Below, piece by piece: positions 5,889 through 13,680 of a stretch of DNA of 13,680 nt (position 1 is its first letter; each line of letters begins with the position of its first letter). The stretch is from assembly GCA_002423705.1 (NCBI GenBank), contig DINW01000008.1, positions 122,486 through 136,165 of the forward strand, read 5' to 3'. The stretch comes from Clostridium sp. UBA5530. GTDB taxonomy: Bacteria > Bacillota > Clostridia > Clostridiales > Clostridiaceae. The notes beneath the pieces are model-generated. The model was given only the letters and a program-made list of their open reading frames with translations. It was not told the origin of the DNA and searched no databases. Made by a program: the position numbers and the translations under genes.

Positions 5889-7133
5889 ATGAGTAGTATA
5901 GAATTAATGGATACAAGAGAAAAACTCATATACTTAAGAAGGACTTTGAAAACAACTCAAAGAGCTTTAGCAGGAGATACCTTAACCAAGGAATTCATAA
6001 GCATGGTTGAGGGTGGCAAAAGAAATATGAGCAGGGAAGTTGCTATAACTGTGATGAAAAATGCTTTAAATTTGGCAAATGAAAAAGGCATTGATTTAGG
6101 GTTGGACGAGGAATATTTAACTAGAAGCAAAGAAGATGATTTATGTGAAATCTGTGATAAATTAGATAACACCATGGAGAATATGGAGAATTTCAATAAA
6201 ATAATAGAATATGCAGAAGAAAATAATTATCCATGGGCTAAGGTTATGGCTACTAAGAAAATAGGAAATGTGTTTTTTGTAAACAAGCAAGTAAGTAAGG
6301 CTTATGAAAAATACATTTCATGCGTAAACATGATAGATAAACTAAAAAGCAATAGATATAAAGAGTGTGTATATAATTGCTTAGGAAGTACAAAGTTTGA
6401 AATGCTACAATACGAAGAAGCAATAATCTATTATGAGGAAGCATTGAACTATTGTTATATAAACAATAGATTTAGTACCAAAAGTAATATACAGTATAAT
6501 CTTGCTATGGCATATCATAACTTAGGGAATCTAGATAAGGCTTTAAATAATATCGAAATGTCACTTAAAGGAGATGTAGGTGAAATTTTATATGTTAAGC
6601 TTAACTTGCTAAGGGGCAATGTATATAGGGAGCTTAATAGTTTTGAAAAAGCTTTAGACATTTATGAGGAAACTTTAAAGCATAATAATTTAGAAAGTAA
6701 CTTTAAAGCCATAGCTTATGATAATATGGCTTTATGCTTTATGGAAAAGGGCCAATATAATAGTTCAAAAAAATACTTTAATATGGCGTTAAACGTTGCA
6801 CAAATGTTTCCACACATGGCTTATAAAATCATGGCAGATATGTCCGATATGAATGAAAAAATTGGAGATTATCAGGAAGCGAGAAAATTACTTATAAAAG
6901 GTATATCTTTAATTGGTGACATAGAAGATTATAAATATAGATTGATTTATCTAAGACAATTATATGTATTAGAAGAAAAAAGTAAAAATATTAAAGGACA
7001 GAAAGATATAGCTATATCAATGCTTAGCCTAGCTAGAGAATTTGAATTACAAGAGCAGATGTTATGGGCAAGAAAAAAGCTTATAGACATTGCCATAAAA
7101 GAAAATGACTTAAGTATATTAAAAGAAGCATGA
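5889..7133 (+). CDS. RRNPP-like HTH-TPR regulator, array gene 1 (type A)
   Basis: The protein is 414 aa. Its type A N-terminus (IELMDTREKLIYLRRTLKTT) leads into an XRE-like helix-turn-helix (about 10-62, recognition region LTKEFISMVEGGKRNMS), then C86-x-x-C89 (DLCEICDKL), then IIEYAEENNYPWAK and about six TPR-like helical pairs from 122 to 345. YDNMALCFMEKGQYNSSKKY (277-296) is the clearest repeat. The C-terminal ~55 residues (LEEKSKNIKGQKDIAISMLS onward) are almost the same as those of the type B gene at 8406, although the TPR cores differ, which marks a recombination junction near residue 360. Start: GAGG 5883-5886 or GAGGAG 5873-5878 precede ATG 5889. No membrane or secretion signals are seen, so it should be a cytoplasmic DNA-binding receptor. 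Its ligand and targets are unknown, and no pheromone gene follows it. Confidence 0.82.
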   Translation: MSSIELMDTREKLIYLRRTLKTTQRALAGDTLTKEFISMVEGGKRNMSREVAITVMKNALNLANEKGIDLGLDEEYLTRSKEDDLCEICDKLDNTMENMENFNKIIEYAEENNYPWAKVMATKKIGNVFFVNKQVSKAYEKYISCVNMIDKLKSNRYKECVYNCLGSTKFEMLQYEEAIIYYEEALNYCYINNRFSTKSNIQYNLAMAYHNLGNLDKALNNIEMSLKGDVGEILYVKLNLLRGNVYRELNSFEKALDIYEETLKHNNLESNFKAIAYDNMALCFMEKGQYNSSKKYFNMALNVAQMFPHMAYKIMADMSDMNEKIGDYQEARKLLIKGISLIGDIEDYKYRLIYLRQLYVLEEKSKNIKGQKDIAISMLSLAREFELQEQMLWARKKLIDIAIKENDLSILKEA

Positions 7134-7146
7134 GGTATATAAAAGT

Positions 7147-8391
7147 ATGAATCAAAGTATAGAATTAATGGATACAAGAGAAAAACTCATATATTTAAGA
7201 AGAACTCTAAAAACAACTCAAAGAGCTTTAGCAGGGGATACCTTAACCAAGGAGTTTATAAGCATGGTTGAAGGTGGCAAGAGAAACATGAGTAGAGAAG
7301 TTGCCATAACTGTGATGAAAAATGCTTTAAATTTAGCAAATGAAAAAGGCGTTGACCTAGGGCTGGATGAGGAATATTTAACTAGAAGCAAAGAAGATGA
7401 TTTATGTGAAATCTGTAATAAATTAGATAACACCATGGAGAATATGGAGAATTTTAATAAAATAATAGAATATGCAGAGGAAAATAATTATCCCTGGGCT
7501 AAGATTGTGGCCACTAAGAAAATAGGAAATGCATATTTTAGGGATGAGAATTTAAATGAAGCATATAAAAAATATATTCAATGTTTAGAACTTATAGATG
7601 TATTTAAAAGTAATAAATTTAAAGAAAAGATTTATAATTGTATAGGAAGCATAAAGCTTAAAAAATTGCAATATGAAGAAGCATTAATTTATTATGAGGA
7701 AGCATTAAATTATTGTTATATAAACAATACCTTTACGATAAAAAACAGTATTCAATATAACTTAGCAGCAGTGTTACACAATATTAAAGACTTTGATAAA
7801 TCCATAAAAGTAATTGAGGAAGCCTTGTCAAATAATATTGGGGAAGCGTTATATATAAAACTTCAAATACTAAAAGGTGGAAACTATATGGAGACTAACT
7901 CCATAGAAGAGGCATTAAATATATATAACACTATATCCAAGAGTAACTTAAGCGATAGATTAATGGGAATAGTATATAATAATATAGCTTTATGTTATAT
8001 GAATAAAGGGCAATATTATGAATCTGGAAGATACTTTGATTTGGCTCTTAATATTACTAAAGCGATACCTAAGATGAAGTGTAAAGTTATGTTAAGTAAA
8101 GCAACTATGAATAGGGAAATTGGTAAAATTCAAGAGGCAAGAAAGATACTTAAAGAGGGAATAGAATTAATCAACATCACTAAGGATTATGAATATAAGT
8201 TTAAATATTTAAATGAACTATATTTATTAGAAGAAAGGGATAAAAATACAGAAAATATGAAAAAAATAGTTTTGGAAATTCTAAAATTTGCACAGTATGG
8301 AAAGCTTAATGAAGAAATGGTATGGGCAAGAAAAAAGCTTATAGATATAGCCATGAAAGAAAATGACTTAAGTATATTAAAGGAAGCGTAA
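7147..8391 (+). CDS. RRNPP-like HTH-TPR regulator, array gene 2 (type A)
   Basis: The protein is 414 aa and starts 13 bases after the previous stop; GAGG overlapping that TGA stop serves as ribosome binding site, so translation is probably coupled. The first ~128 residues are nearly identical to array gene 1 (differences include MNQ at the start, Val for Ile at GVDLG, and Asn in CNKL after the CxxC). From AYFRDENLNEAYKKYIQCLE on, the TPR core departs from array gene 1 and for about 40 residues is closer to array gene 4 (KSNKFK, YNCIG). Clear TPR units include YEEALIYYEEALNYCYINN and YNNIALCYMNKGQYYESGRY. The end WARKKLIDIAMKENDLSILK is of the AMK form, followed by TAA. Function as a peptide-gated regulator is inferred from family architecture; no cognate peptide gene is adjacent. 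Confidence 0.82.
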   Translation: MNQSIELMDTREKLIYLRRTLKTTQRALAGDTLTKEFISMVEGGKRNMSREVAITVMKNALNLANEKGVDLGLDEEYLTRSKEDDLCEICNKLDNTMENMENFNKIIEYAEENNYPWAKIVATKKIGNAYFRDENLNEAYKKYIQCLELIDVFKSNKFKEKIYNCIGSIKLKKLQYEEALIYYEEALNYCYINNTFTIKNSIQYNLAAVLHNIKDFDKSIKVIEEALSNNIGEALYIKLQILKGGNYMETNSIEEALNIYNTISKSNLSDRLMGIVYNNIALCYMNKGQYYESGRYFDLALNITKAIPKMKCKVMLSKATMNREIGKIQEARKILKEGIELINITKDYEYKFKYLNELYLLEERDKNTENMKKIVLEILKFAQYGKLNEEMVWARKKLIDIAMKENDLSILKEA

Positions 8392-8405
8392 GGAATGAAA
8401 GAGAC

Positions 8406-9653
8406 ATGGGGAAAGAGGTAGTATTAAGAAATACTAGTGAAAAATTTGCTTACTTAAGAGAGACTCTCAATATAACCACAAAAGATCTAGCTGGTGATAA
8501 GGTTACTGAAAAGTTCATAAGAATGGTGGAAAGACAGAAGAGAAACATGAGTAAGGACACTGCCATAGAAGTTATGAGGAATGTAATAGATTTTGCTAAT
8601 GAAAAAGGAATTGATTTAGACCTAGATGAAGAGTATCTGGCTAGAAGTAAAGAAGATGATTTATGTGAAATTTGCGATAAGCTAGAAAATATCATGGAGA
8701 ATAGGGATATCTTTAATAAAATAATAGAATATGCAGAGGAAAATAATTATCCTTGGGCTAAAATTGTAGCTACTAAGAAAATTGGAAACCTCTTTTTTAT
8801 TAATGGAGAATTTAACAAGGCTTATGAAACTTACATCAAATGTTTAGAGATGATAGATTCTTTGCATAGCAATAGACATAAAGAAAATATATATCTTTGC
8901 ATAGGAAGTGTGAAGCTTAAAAATGTTCAATATGAAGAAGCTTTAGTCTATTATGAAGAAGCTTTGAATTATTGTTATATGAATAATAGATTCAATGTAA
9001 AAAGTAGAATAGAATATAATATTGCATTAACTCTTAATAATTTAGGAGATTTTCATAAGTCTATAAAAGTAGTTAACAACAGCTTAAGTTATAACATGGA
9101 AAAATCAGTATATTTTAAGATGCAAATTCTTAATGTGTCAAACTATATAAATCTGAGCTTGTTAGGACAGGCAACAGATATTTGTAAGAAAATTTTAGCG
9201 TATAAAGAAATCAAAGATATAACTAAAAGCATAGCATATGGGAATATAGCAGTATGTTATATGGAGAAAGGTGATTATGAAAATTCTAATAGATATTTTG
9301 ACTTAGCTATAGAGGTGGCAAAGTTTGTACCTAATGTTAAGTATAAGATTGTATTAGATAAGGCATATATGAAGAAAAAATTTGGAAGATATGAGGAAGC
9401 AAAAAAGTTATTCTTAGATGGAATGGAGTTAAGTGAGGATTCTAATGATTATGAATATAAGTTTAAATATTTGCAGGAGTTATATCTATTAGAAGAAAAA
9501 AGTAAAAACATTAAAAGTCAGAAAGATATAGCTAGATCAATTCTTAGCCTAGCTAGAGAATTTGAATTACAAGAGCAGATGTTATGGGCAAGGAAAAAAC
9601 TAATAGATATTGCTATAAAAGAAAATGACTTAAGTATATTAAAAGAGGCATGA
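8406..9653 (+). CDS. RRNPP-like HTH-TPR regulator, array gene 3 (type B)
   Basis: The protein is 415 aa with a distinct type B N-terminus (MGKEVVLRNTSEKFAYLRET) and a different recognition region (VTEKFIRMVERQKRNMS: Arg and RQ replace Ser and GG of type A). Different DNA specificity is therefore plausible. C87-x-x-C90 and the IIEYAEENNYPWAK block are shared with type A. The TPR core contains YEEALVYYEEALNYCYMNN and YGNIAVCYMEKGDYENSNRY, and near AKFVPN it resembles the founder gene. The C-terminal ~55 residues match array gene 1 almost exactly (SKNIKSQKDIARSILSLARE), and the gene also ends in the AIK/TGA form. This makes it a chimera of a B front and an array gene 1-like tail. AAGGA overlaps the preceding TAA stop, 11 bases ahead of the ATG. 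Confidence 0.82.
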   Translation: MGKEVVLRNTSEKFAYLRETLNITTKDLAGDKVTEKFIRMVERQKRNMSKDTAIEVMRNVIDFANEKGIDLDLDEEYLARSKEDDLCEICDKLENIMENRDIFNKIIEYAEENNYPWAKIVATKKIGNLFFINGEFNKAYETYIKCLEMIDSLHSNRHKENIYLCIGSVKLKNVQYEEALVYYEEALNYCYMNNRFNVKSRIEYNIALTLNNLGDFHKSIKVVNNSLSYNMEKSVYFKMQILNVSNYINLSLLGQATDICKKILAYKEIKDITKSIAYGNIAVCYMEKGDYENSNRYFDLAIEVAKFVPNVKYKIVLDKAYMKKKFGRYEEAKKLFLDGMELSEDSNDYEYKFKYLQELYLLEEKSKNIKSQKDIARSILSLAREFELQEQMLWARKKLIDIAIKENDLSILKEA

Positions 9654-9666
9654 GGTATATGTAAGT

Positions 9667-10908
9667 ATGAATAAAAGTATAGAATTAATGGATACAAGAG
9701 AAAAACTCATGTACTTAAGAAAAACTTTGAAAACAACTCAAAGAGCTTTAGCAGGAGATACTTTAACCAAGGAGTTTATAAGTATGGTTGAAGGTGGCAA
9801 GAGGAACATGAGCAGAGAAGTTGCTATAACTGTGATGAAAAATGCTTTAAATTTAGCAAATGAAAAAGACATTGCTCTAGGGCTGGATGAGGAATATTTA
9901 ACTAGAAGCAAAGAAGATGATTTATGTGAAATCTGCGATAAATTAGATAACACCATGGAGAATATGGAGAATTTTAATAAAATAATAGAATATGCAGAGG
10001 AAAATAATTATCCGTGGGCTAAGATTATGGCTACTAAGAAAATTGGGAATGTATATTTTATTAATAAGGATTTAAATGAAGCATATAAAAAATATATGGA
10101 ATGTCTAGAATTTATAGATGCATTTAAAAGCAACAAATTTAAACAAAATGTTTATAATTGTATAGGAAACATAAAATTCTACAGTGTACAGTATGAAGAA
10201 GCTATGGTTTACTATGAGGAAGCACTAAACTATTGCTTTTTAAATAATAACTTCAGTATAAGAAATAACATAGAGTATAATTTAGCCCTAACTTATTTCA
10301 ATTTAAATGACTATAACAAATCCTTAAAAAAAATTGAAGAAGTTTTAAAGCGCAGTATGGCTAAGGGGTTACATTTAAAATTTAAATTATTACAGGGAAG
10401 CGTTTACATGGAACTTGGGTTATTTAAACAAGCATTAAATCTCTATGAAGATATTTCTAAATATAGTCTTTTAAATAACGAAACTAAAGGAATAGTATAT
10501 AACAATATAGCATTGTGTTATATGTATAATATGCAATATGATGACGCTAGAAAATATTTTAATTTAGCTAGTGATACTACTAAATTGATTCCATATATGA
10601 GTCATAAGATTATATGGGATAAAGCACGTTTGGAGCAAACCCTTGGGCAATATGAGGAAGCAAAGAAATTATTTTCACAAGGTATGATGTTAAGTGAGAA
10701 AGTAAATGACTATAAGTATAAATTAAGATATTTGGAAAATTTATATTTATTAGAAGAGACTAACACCATGGAATTAAGAGAGATTCTTCACAAAATTTTA
10801 AATGTATCTAAACAATTAAATTTACAAAATAAAATGATATGGGCAAGGAAAAAACTAATAGATATTGCTATAAAAGAAAATGACTTAAGTATATTAAAAG
10901 AGGCATGA
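9667..10908 (+). CDS. RRNPP-like HTH-TPR regulator, array gene 4 (type A)
   Basis: At 413 aa this is the shortest array member; the missing residues lie in the penultimate helix (LEETNTMELREILHKILNVS). Its front is type A with small changes (LRKTLKTT; ANEKDIALG where others have GIDLG or GVDLG). C87-x-x-C90 is kept. The TPR core begins VYFINKDLNEAYKKYMECLE, related to array gene 2 for about 40 residues, then diverges; YNNIALCYMYNMQYDDARKY is the clearest repeat. An unusual Trp (KIIWDKARLEQTLGQYEEAK) occurs in the following helix. It ends in the AIK/TGA form, and the upstream spacer GAGGTATATGTAAGT is nearly the same as that before array gene 5. It should be a cytoplasmic regulator like its neighbours; ligand and targets are unknown. 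Confidence 0.82.
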   Translation: MNKSIELMDTREKLMYLRKTLKTTQRALAGDTLTKEFISMVEGGKRNMSREVAITVMKNALNLANEKDIALGLDEEYLTRSKEDDLCEICDKLDNTMENMENFNKIIEYAEENNYPWAKIMATKKIGNVYFINKDLNEAYKKYMECLEFIDAFKSNKFKQNVYNCIGNIKFYSVQYEEAMVYYEEALNYCFLNNNFSIRNNIEYNLALTYFNLNDYNKSLKKIEEVLKRSMAKGLHLKFKLLQGSVYMELGLFKQALNLYEDISKYSLLNNETKGIVYNNIALCYMYNMQYDDARKYFNLASDTTKLIPYMSHKIIWDKARLEQTLGQYEEAKKLFSQGMMLSEKVNDYKYKLRYLENLYLLEETNTMELREILHKILNVSKQLNLQNKMIWARKKLIDIAIKENDLSILKEA

Positions 10909-10921
10909 GGTATATGTAAGC

Positions 10922-12169
10922 ATGAATAAAAGTATAGAATTAATGGATACAAGAGAAAAACTCATGTACTTAAGAAGAACTCTCAAAACAACTCAAAGAG
11001 CTTTAGCAGGAGATACCTTAACTAAGGAATTCATAAGCATGGTTGAAGGTGGCAAAAGAAACATGAGCAGAGAAGTTGCCATAACTGTAATGAAAAATGC
11101 TTTAAATTTAGCAAATGAAAAAGGTATTGACCTGGGGTTGGACGAGGAATACTTAACGAGAAGCAAAGAAGATGATTTATGTGAAATTTGCGATAAATTA
11201 GATAACACCTTGGAGAATATGGATAATTTTAATAAAATAATAGAATATGCAGAGGAAAATAATTACCCATGGGCTAAGATAATGGCTACTAAGAAAATAG
11301 GCAATGCACTTTTTGTTAATAGAGAATTCAATAAAGCTTATTCGGCATACTTATCATGTTTAAGTATGATAGACAGGCTGAATAGCAATAAATATAAAGA
11401 ATTTATTTATATATGTATAGGCAACATAAAAACTGAGATGACCCAGTATGATGAAGGCTTAATTTACTATGAAGAAGCATTAAATTATTGTTATATGAAT
11501 AATAATTTTATATTAAAAAATAGAATAAAATTTAATATGGCATTAAATTTATATAGTCTACATGATTATAATGGCTCTTTAAAAAAAATTGAAGAGTCTC
11601 TACAGGAGCATCTACCATCAGAATTAAAAACTAAGTTTCATGTAGTGAAAGCATGTAATTATATGGACTTAGATCTAATAGATGAAGCACTAAACATATA
11701 TGAAGAAATATTAAAAGATAAGGACACAAATGAAAAGTTTAAGAGTATAACATATTCTAATATGTCTAGTTGCTATGTTAGTAAAGATCAATATGAAAGA
11801 TTCGGTGAATGCTTTGATTTAGCTATTAAGACAGATATACACAAGCCTAAAGAAGACTATAAAATTTTCATGAATAAGATAGAGATGTATAGAAAGCTTG
11901 GAAGATACAAAGAGGCCAAGGATTTGATTTTTCAAGGAATGAAACTAAGTGAAGTTATTGGAGACTATCAATATAAGTTGAGGTACTTAAATGAACTATA
12001 TTTAATAGAAGAAAAAGAAGAAAATATAGTAGGCATGAAAAAAGCTCTTTATGAAATTTTAGATATGTCTAAAACTATGAATTTAAATGAGAAAAGTATA
12101 TGGGCAAGAAAAAAACTTATAGATATAGCCATGAAAGAAAATGACTTAAGTATATTAAAGGAAGCGTAA
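10922..12169 (+). CDS. RRNPP-like HTH-TPR regulator, array gene 5 (type A)
   Basis: The protein is 415 aa with a type A front and intact CxxC (87/90). The segment MIDRLNSNKYKEFIYICIGN with following TQY closely matches the founder gene at 4399 rather than other array members, another sign of mosaic exchange. Its fifth TPR is the most eroded in the family: YSNMSSCYVSKDQYERFGEC replaces the usual YNNIALCYM pattern, and TDIHKPKEDYKIF follows. A charged stretch (QEHLPSELKTKFHVV) also departs from its relatives. The tail returns to the constant form (WARKKLIDIAMKENDLSILK, then TAA), followed by the type B spacer TAAGGAATGAAATAGAC. It could recognise a quite different peptide or be losing function; the open frame argues against simple decay. 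Confidence 0.82.
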   Translation: MNKSIELMDTREKLMYLRRTLKTTQRALAGDTLTKEFISMVEGGKRNMSREVAITVMKNALNLANEKGIDLGLDEEYLTRSKEDDLCEICDKLDNTLENMDNFNKIIEYAEENNYPWAKIMATKKIGNALFVNREFNKAYSAYLSCLSMIDRLNSNKYKEFIYICIGNIKTEMTQYDEGLIYYEEALNYCYMNNNFILKNRIKFNMALNLYSLHDYNGSLKKIEESLQEHLPSELKTKFHVVKACNYMDLDLIDEALNIYEEILKDKDTNEKFKSITYSNMSSCYVSKDQYERFGECFDLAIKTDIHKPKEDYKIFMNKIEMYRKLGRYKEAKDLIFQGMKLSEVIGDYQYKLRYLNELYLIEEKEENIVGMKKALYEILDMSKTMNLNEKSIWARKKLIDIAMKENDLSILKEA

Positions 12170-12183
12170 GGAATGAAATAGAC

Positions 12184-13428
12184 ATGGGGAAAGAAGTAGT
12201 ATTAAGAAATACTAGTGAAAAATTTGCTTACCTAAGAGAAACTCTCAATATAACCACAAAAGATCTAGCTGGTAATAAGGTTACTGAAAAGTTCATAAGG
12301 ATGGTGGAAAGACAGAAGAGAAACATGAGTAAGGACACTGCCATAGAAGTTATGAGGAATGTAATAGATTTTGCTAATGAAAAAGGAATTGATTTAGACC
12401 TAGATGAAGAGTATCTGGCTAGAAGTAAAGAAGATGATTTATGTGAAATTTGCGACAAGTTAGAAAATACCATAGAGAATAGGGATATCTTTAATAAAAT
12501 AATAGAATATGCAGAGGAAAATAATTATCCATGGGCTAAAATCATAGCTACTAAGAAAATAGGGAACATGGTTTTTATTAATGGAGAATTCAACAAAGCC
12601 TATGAAGTATATTTATCCTGTTTAAATATGATAGATAAGCTCAAAAGCAATAGGTATAAAGATCATATTTATACAAACATAGGGAATGTAAAGTTGAATA
12701 TAGCTAAATATGAAGAAGCTTTAGTTTATTATGAAGAGGCTTTGAATTATTGTTATATAAATAACTGTTTTAAAATAAAAAATAATATTGAATACAACTT
12801 AGCTTCAACTTTATATAATCTAAACAATTTTGATAGATCTATGAAAATAAGTGAAGAGGTACTGTCACAAAATATAGATGGATCCTTGTATTTAAAATTT
12901 CAAATATTAAGATGTGCTAATTATATGAAGAACAATTATATAGAAGATGCTCTACTTTTATATAAAGAAATATGTAAAAATGACTTAAATGATAATTTAA
13001 GTGCAGCGGTATATAATAACATAGCTTTATGTTATATGCATAAAAATAAATATGAAGAGTCAAAAAAATATTTTGATTTATCCCTAAGGTTTGCTAAATG
13101 CATTCCTGAAATGACTTACAAAATTATATTAGATATGGCTACTATGAATAAAAAAGTTGGAGACTATCTAGAGGCAAAAAAATTATTTAAAAAGGGAATA
13201 GAGTTAAGTAAGAACACAGAAAATTATATTTATAGAATAGGATGTTTAAAAGAATTGTACTTCTTAGAGGAAATGCAAAAAAATAATAAACAAATGAGAG
13301 ATTTAGTTTTACAAATTTTAGATATAGCTAAAAATGTTAAATTAGATGAAGAAATTATATGGGCAAGAAAAAAACTTATAGATATAGCCATGAAAGAAAA
13401 TGATTTAAGCATATTAAAGGAAGCGTAA
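12184..13428 (+). CDS. RRNPP-like HTH-TPR regulator, array gene 6 (type B)
   Basis: The protein is 414 aa with a type B front nearly identical to array gene 3 (among the few changes, Asn for Asp in LAGNKVTEKF), intact CxxC (87/90), then a core unlike array gene 3: MIDKLKSNRYKDHIYTNIGN resembles array gene 1 for a short stretch, and YNNIALCYMHKNKYEESKKY is the clearest TPR. The tail is the AMK form with TAA, unlike the AIK tail of array gene 3, so the two type B genes carry different C-terminal variants. It is the last gene of the array; only weak terminator-like structure follows. A ligand and DNA targets cannot be inferred beyond the family role. Confidence 0.82.
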   Translation: MGKEVVLRNTSEKFAYLRETLNITTKDLAGNKVTEKFIRMVERQKRNMSKDTAIEVMRNVIDFANEKGIDLDLDEEYLARSKEDDLCEICDKLENTIENRDIFNKIIEYAEENNYPWAKIIATKKIGNMVFINGEFNKAYEVYLSCLNMIDKLKSNRYKDHIYTNIGNVKLNIAKYEEALVYYEEALNYCYINNCFKIKNNIEYNLASTLYNLNNFDRSMKISEEVLSQNIDGSLYLKFQILRCANYMKNNYIEDALLLYKEICKNDLNDNLSAAVYNNIALCYMHKNKYEESKKYFDLSLRFAKCIPEMTYKIILDMATMNKKVGDYLEAKKLFKKGIELSKNTENYIYRIGCLKELYFLEEMQKNNKQMRDLVLQILDIAKNVKLDEEIIWARKKLIDIAMKENDLSILKEA

Positions 13429-13616
13429 AGTGTTGCAATAGCAATATCTTACTCTTTTTTAAAGAAGTGTTGATGGGTATAGGATAGGTTGTCCACAAGT
13501 GCTGTTATAGTTTTACAAAGGTAAAAACTAGGTGTATTTGATTTTGTTTTAATCTCTAATTTTCAGTATATTAGGGTTGTACCTTAACTTATTAAAAAAA
13601 GTCCCACATGTGGGGT
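13429..13616. other. Intergenic stretch after the array
   Basis: No gene and no pheromone-like frame is visible. A small hairpin around TTGCAATAGCAA (near 13432-13445) followed at a distance by six T could be a weak terminator. A perfect palindrome CCCACATGTGGG (13603-13614) lies directly before element copy 3; read on the minus strand it is followed by a T-run and could terminate a gene coming from the right. Confidence 0.4.
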
Positions 13617-13680
13617 AAAGTGAAACTTAGTTTCAAGTGGAGTTTGTACTCCACTTGAAGGTTAGTTGAACTTATCTAGG
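13617..13680 (+). ncRNA. Repeated structured RNA-like element, copy 3 (cut by window end)
   Basis: AAAGTGAAACTTA is followed by a perfect 12-bp stem-loop (13632-13643 with 13648-13659, loop TTGT) and by GTTAGTTGAACTTATCTAGG, identical to 4078-4097. The stem sequence is unrelated to that of copies 1 and 2. The remainder lies beyond the window. Confidence 0.65.

Larger units (their letters stand above)
5889..9653 (+). repeat. Three-gene tandem unit 1 (types A-A-B)
   Basis: Three regulator genes with N-terminal types A, A, B. Corresponding start codons in unit 2 lie 3778, 3775 and 3778 bases further on. Intergenic spacers recur by type: GAGGTATAT precedes A starts inside the array and TAAGGAATGAAA precedes B starts. 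Confidence 0.8.
9667..13428 (+). repeat. Three-gene tandem unit 2 (types A-A-B)
   Basis: It repeats the order of unit 1 (5889-9653) at a period of about 3.78 kb. Gene ends are highly similar to those of unit 1, but the cores of corresponding genes are not each other's obvious best match, so the unit is not a simple recent copy. Confidence 0.75.

Noticed and set aside
5957..6196. Recurring minus-strand open frames opposite the receptor fronts (also near 7218, 8450, 9738, 10993, 12228)
   Set aside because: They recur because the coding strand is conserved there; they have Ser/Leu-rich low-complexity translations, no ribosome binding sites, and are shadows.
5889..13428. CRISPR or short tandem repeat array
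   Set aside because: The repeats are whole genes with intact frames, not short repeats with spacers.
1..13680. tRNA, rRNA, transposase or prophage genes
   Set aside because: No matching sequence patterns or protein motifs were found in the frames inspected.

Overview
The window is AT-rich, Gram-positive-type DNA with strong AGGAGG-like ribosome binding sites, AT-rich codon use and long U-tailed terminators. Together with the closest recognisable families (CatP-type chloramphenicol acetyltransferase, ANT(6), RRNPP receptors) this points to a Clostridium-like Firmicute. Species and chromosome/plasmid status cannot be told from the sequence.

Region 1 (1-4046) is a small resistance-like island. 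A CatP-like chloramphenicol acetyltransferase runs leftward off the window edge. It is expressed from its own promoter through a structured leader. Divergent from it is a MerR-type regulator fused to a SAM-dependent methyltransferase, whose promoter has the 19-bp spacer and perfect palindrome typical of MerR operators. An ANT(6)-like aminoglycoside adenylyltransferase follows in the same direction and ends at a strong terminator. A gene remnant and a complete metallo-beta-lactamase-fold hydrolase come next.

Region 2 (4045-5844) begins with a copy of a structured repeat, followed by an RRNPP-type (NprR/PlcR/Rap-like) regulator: an N-terminal XRE-like helix-turn-helix plus TPR repeats, 414 aa. 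Eleven bases after its stop is a 43-aa secreted-peptide gene (5655-5786) that looks like a Phr-type pheromone precursor. A perfect 20-bp-stem terminator closes the unit.

Region 3 (5889-13428) is a head-to-tail array of six more paralogues of that regulator, each 413-415 aa and only 13-14 bases apart. No pheromone gene lies between them. The N-terminal ends are of two types arranged A-A-B-A-A-B, with a repeat period of about 3.78 kb. The first ~128 and last ~22 residues are nearly invariant, while the TPR core between them is strongly diverged and mosaic. This suggests a family of receptors with shared output and diversified peptide recognition, kept similar at the ends by recombination.

A further structured element occurs three times (cat leader; after the hydrolase gene and before the regulator array; right edge of the window). 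Its conserved flanks surround a stem-loop whose sequence differs completely in each copy while pairing is kept. That is direct evidence for a conserved nucleic-acid structure, and I could not assign it to a named family.
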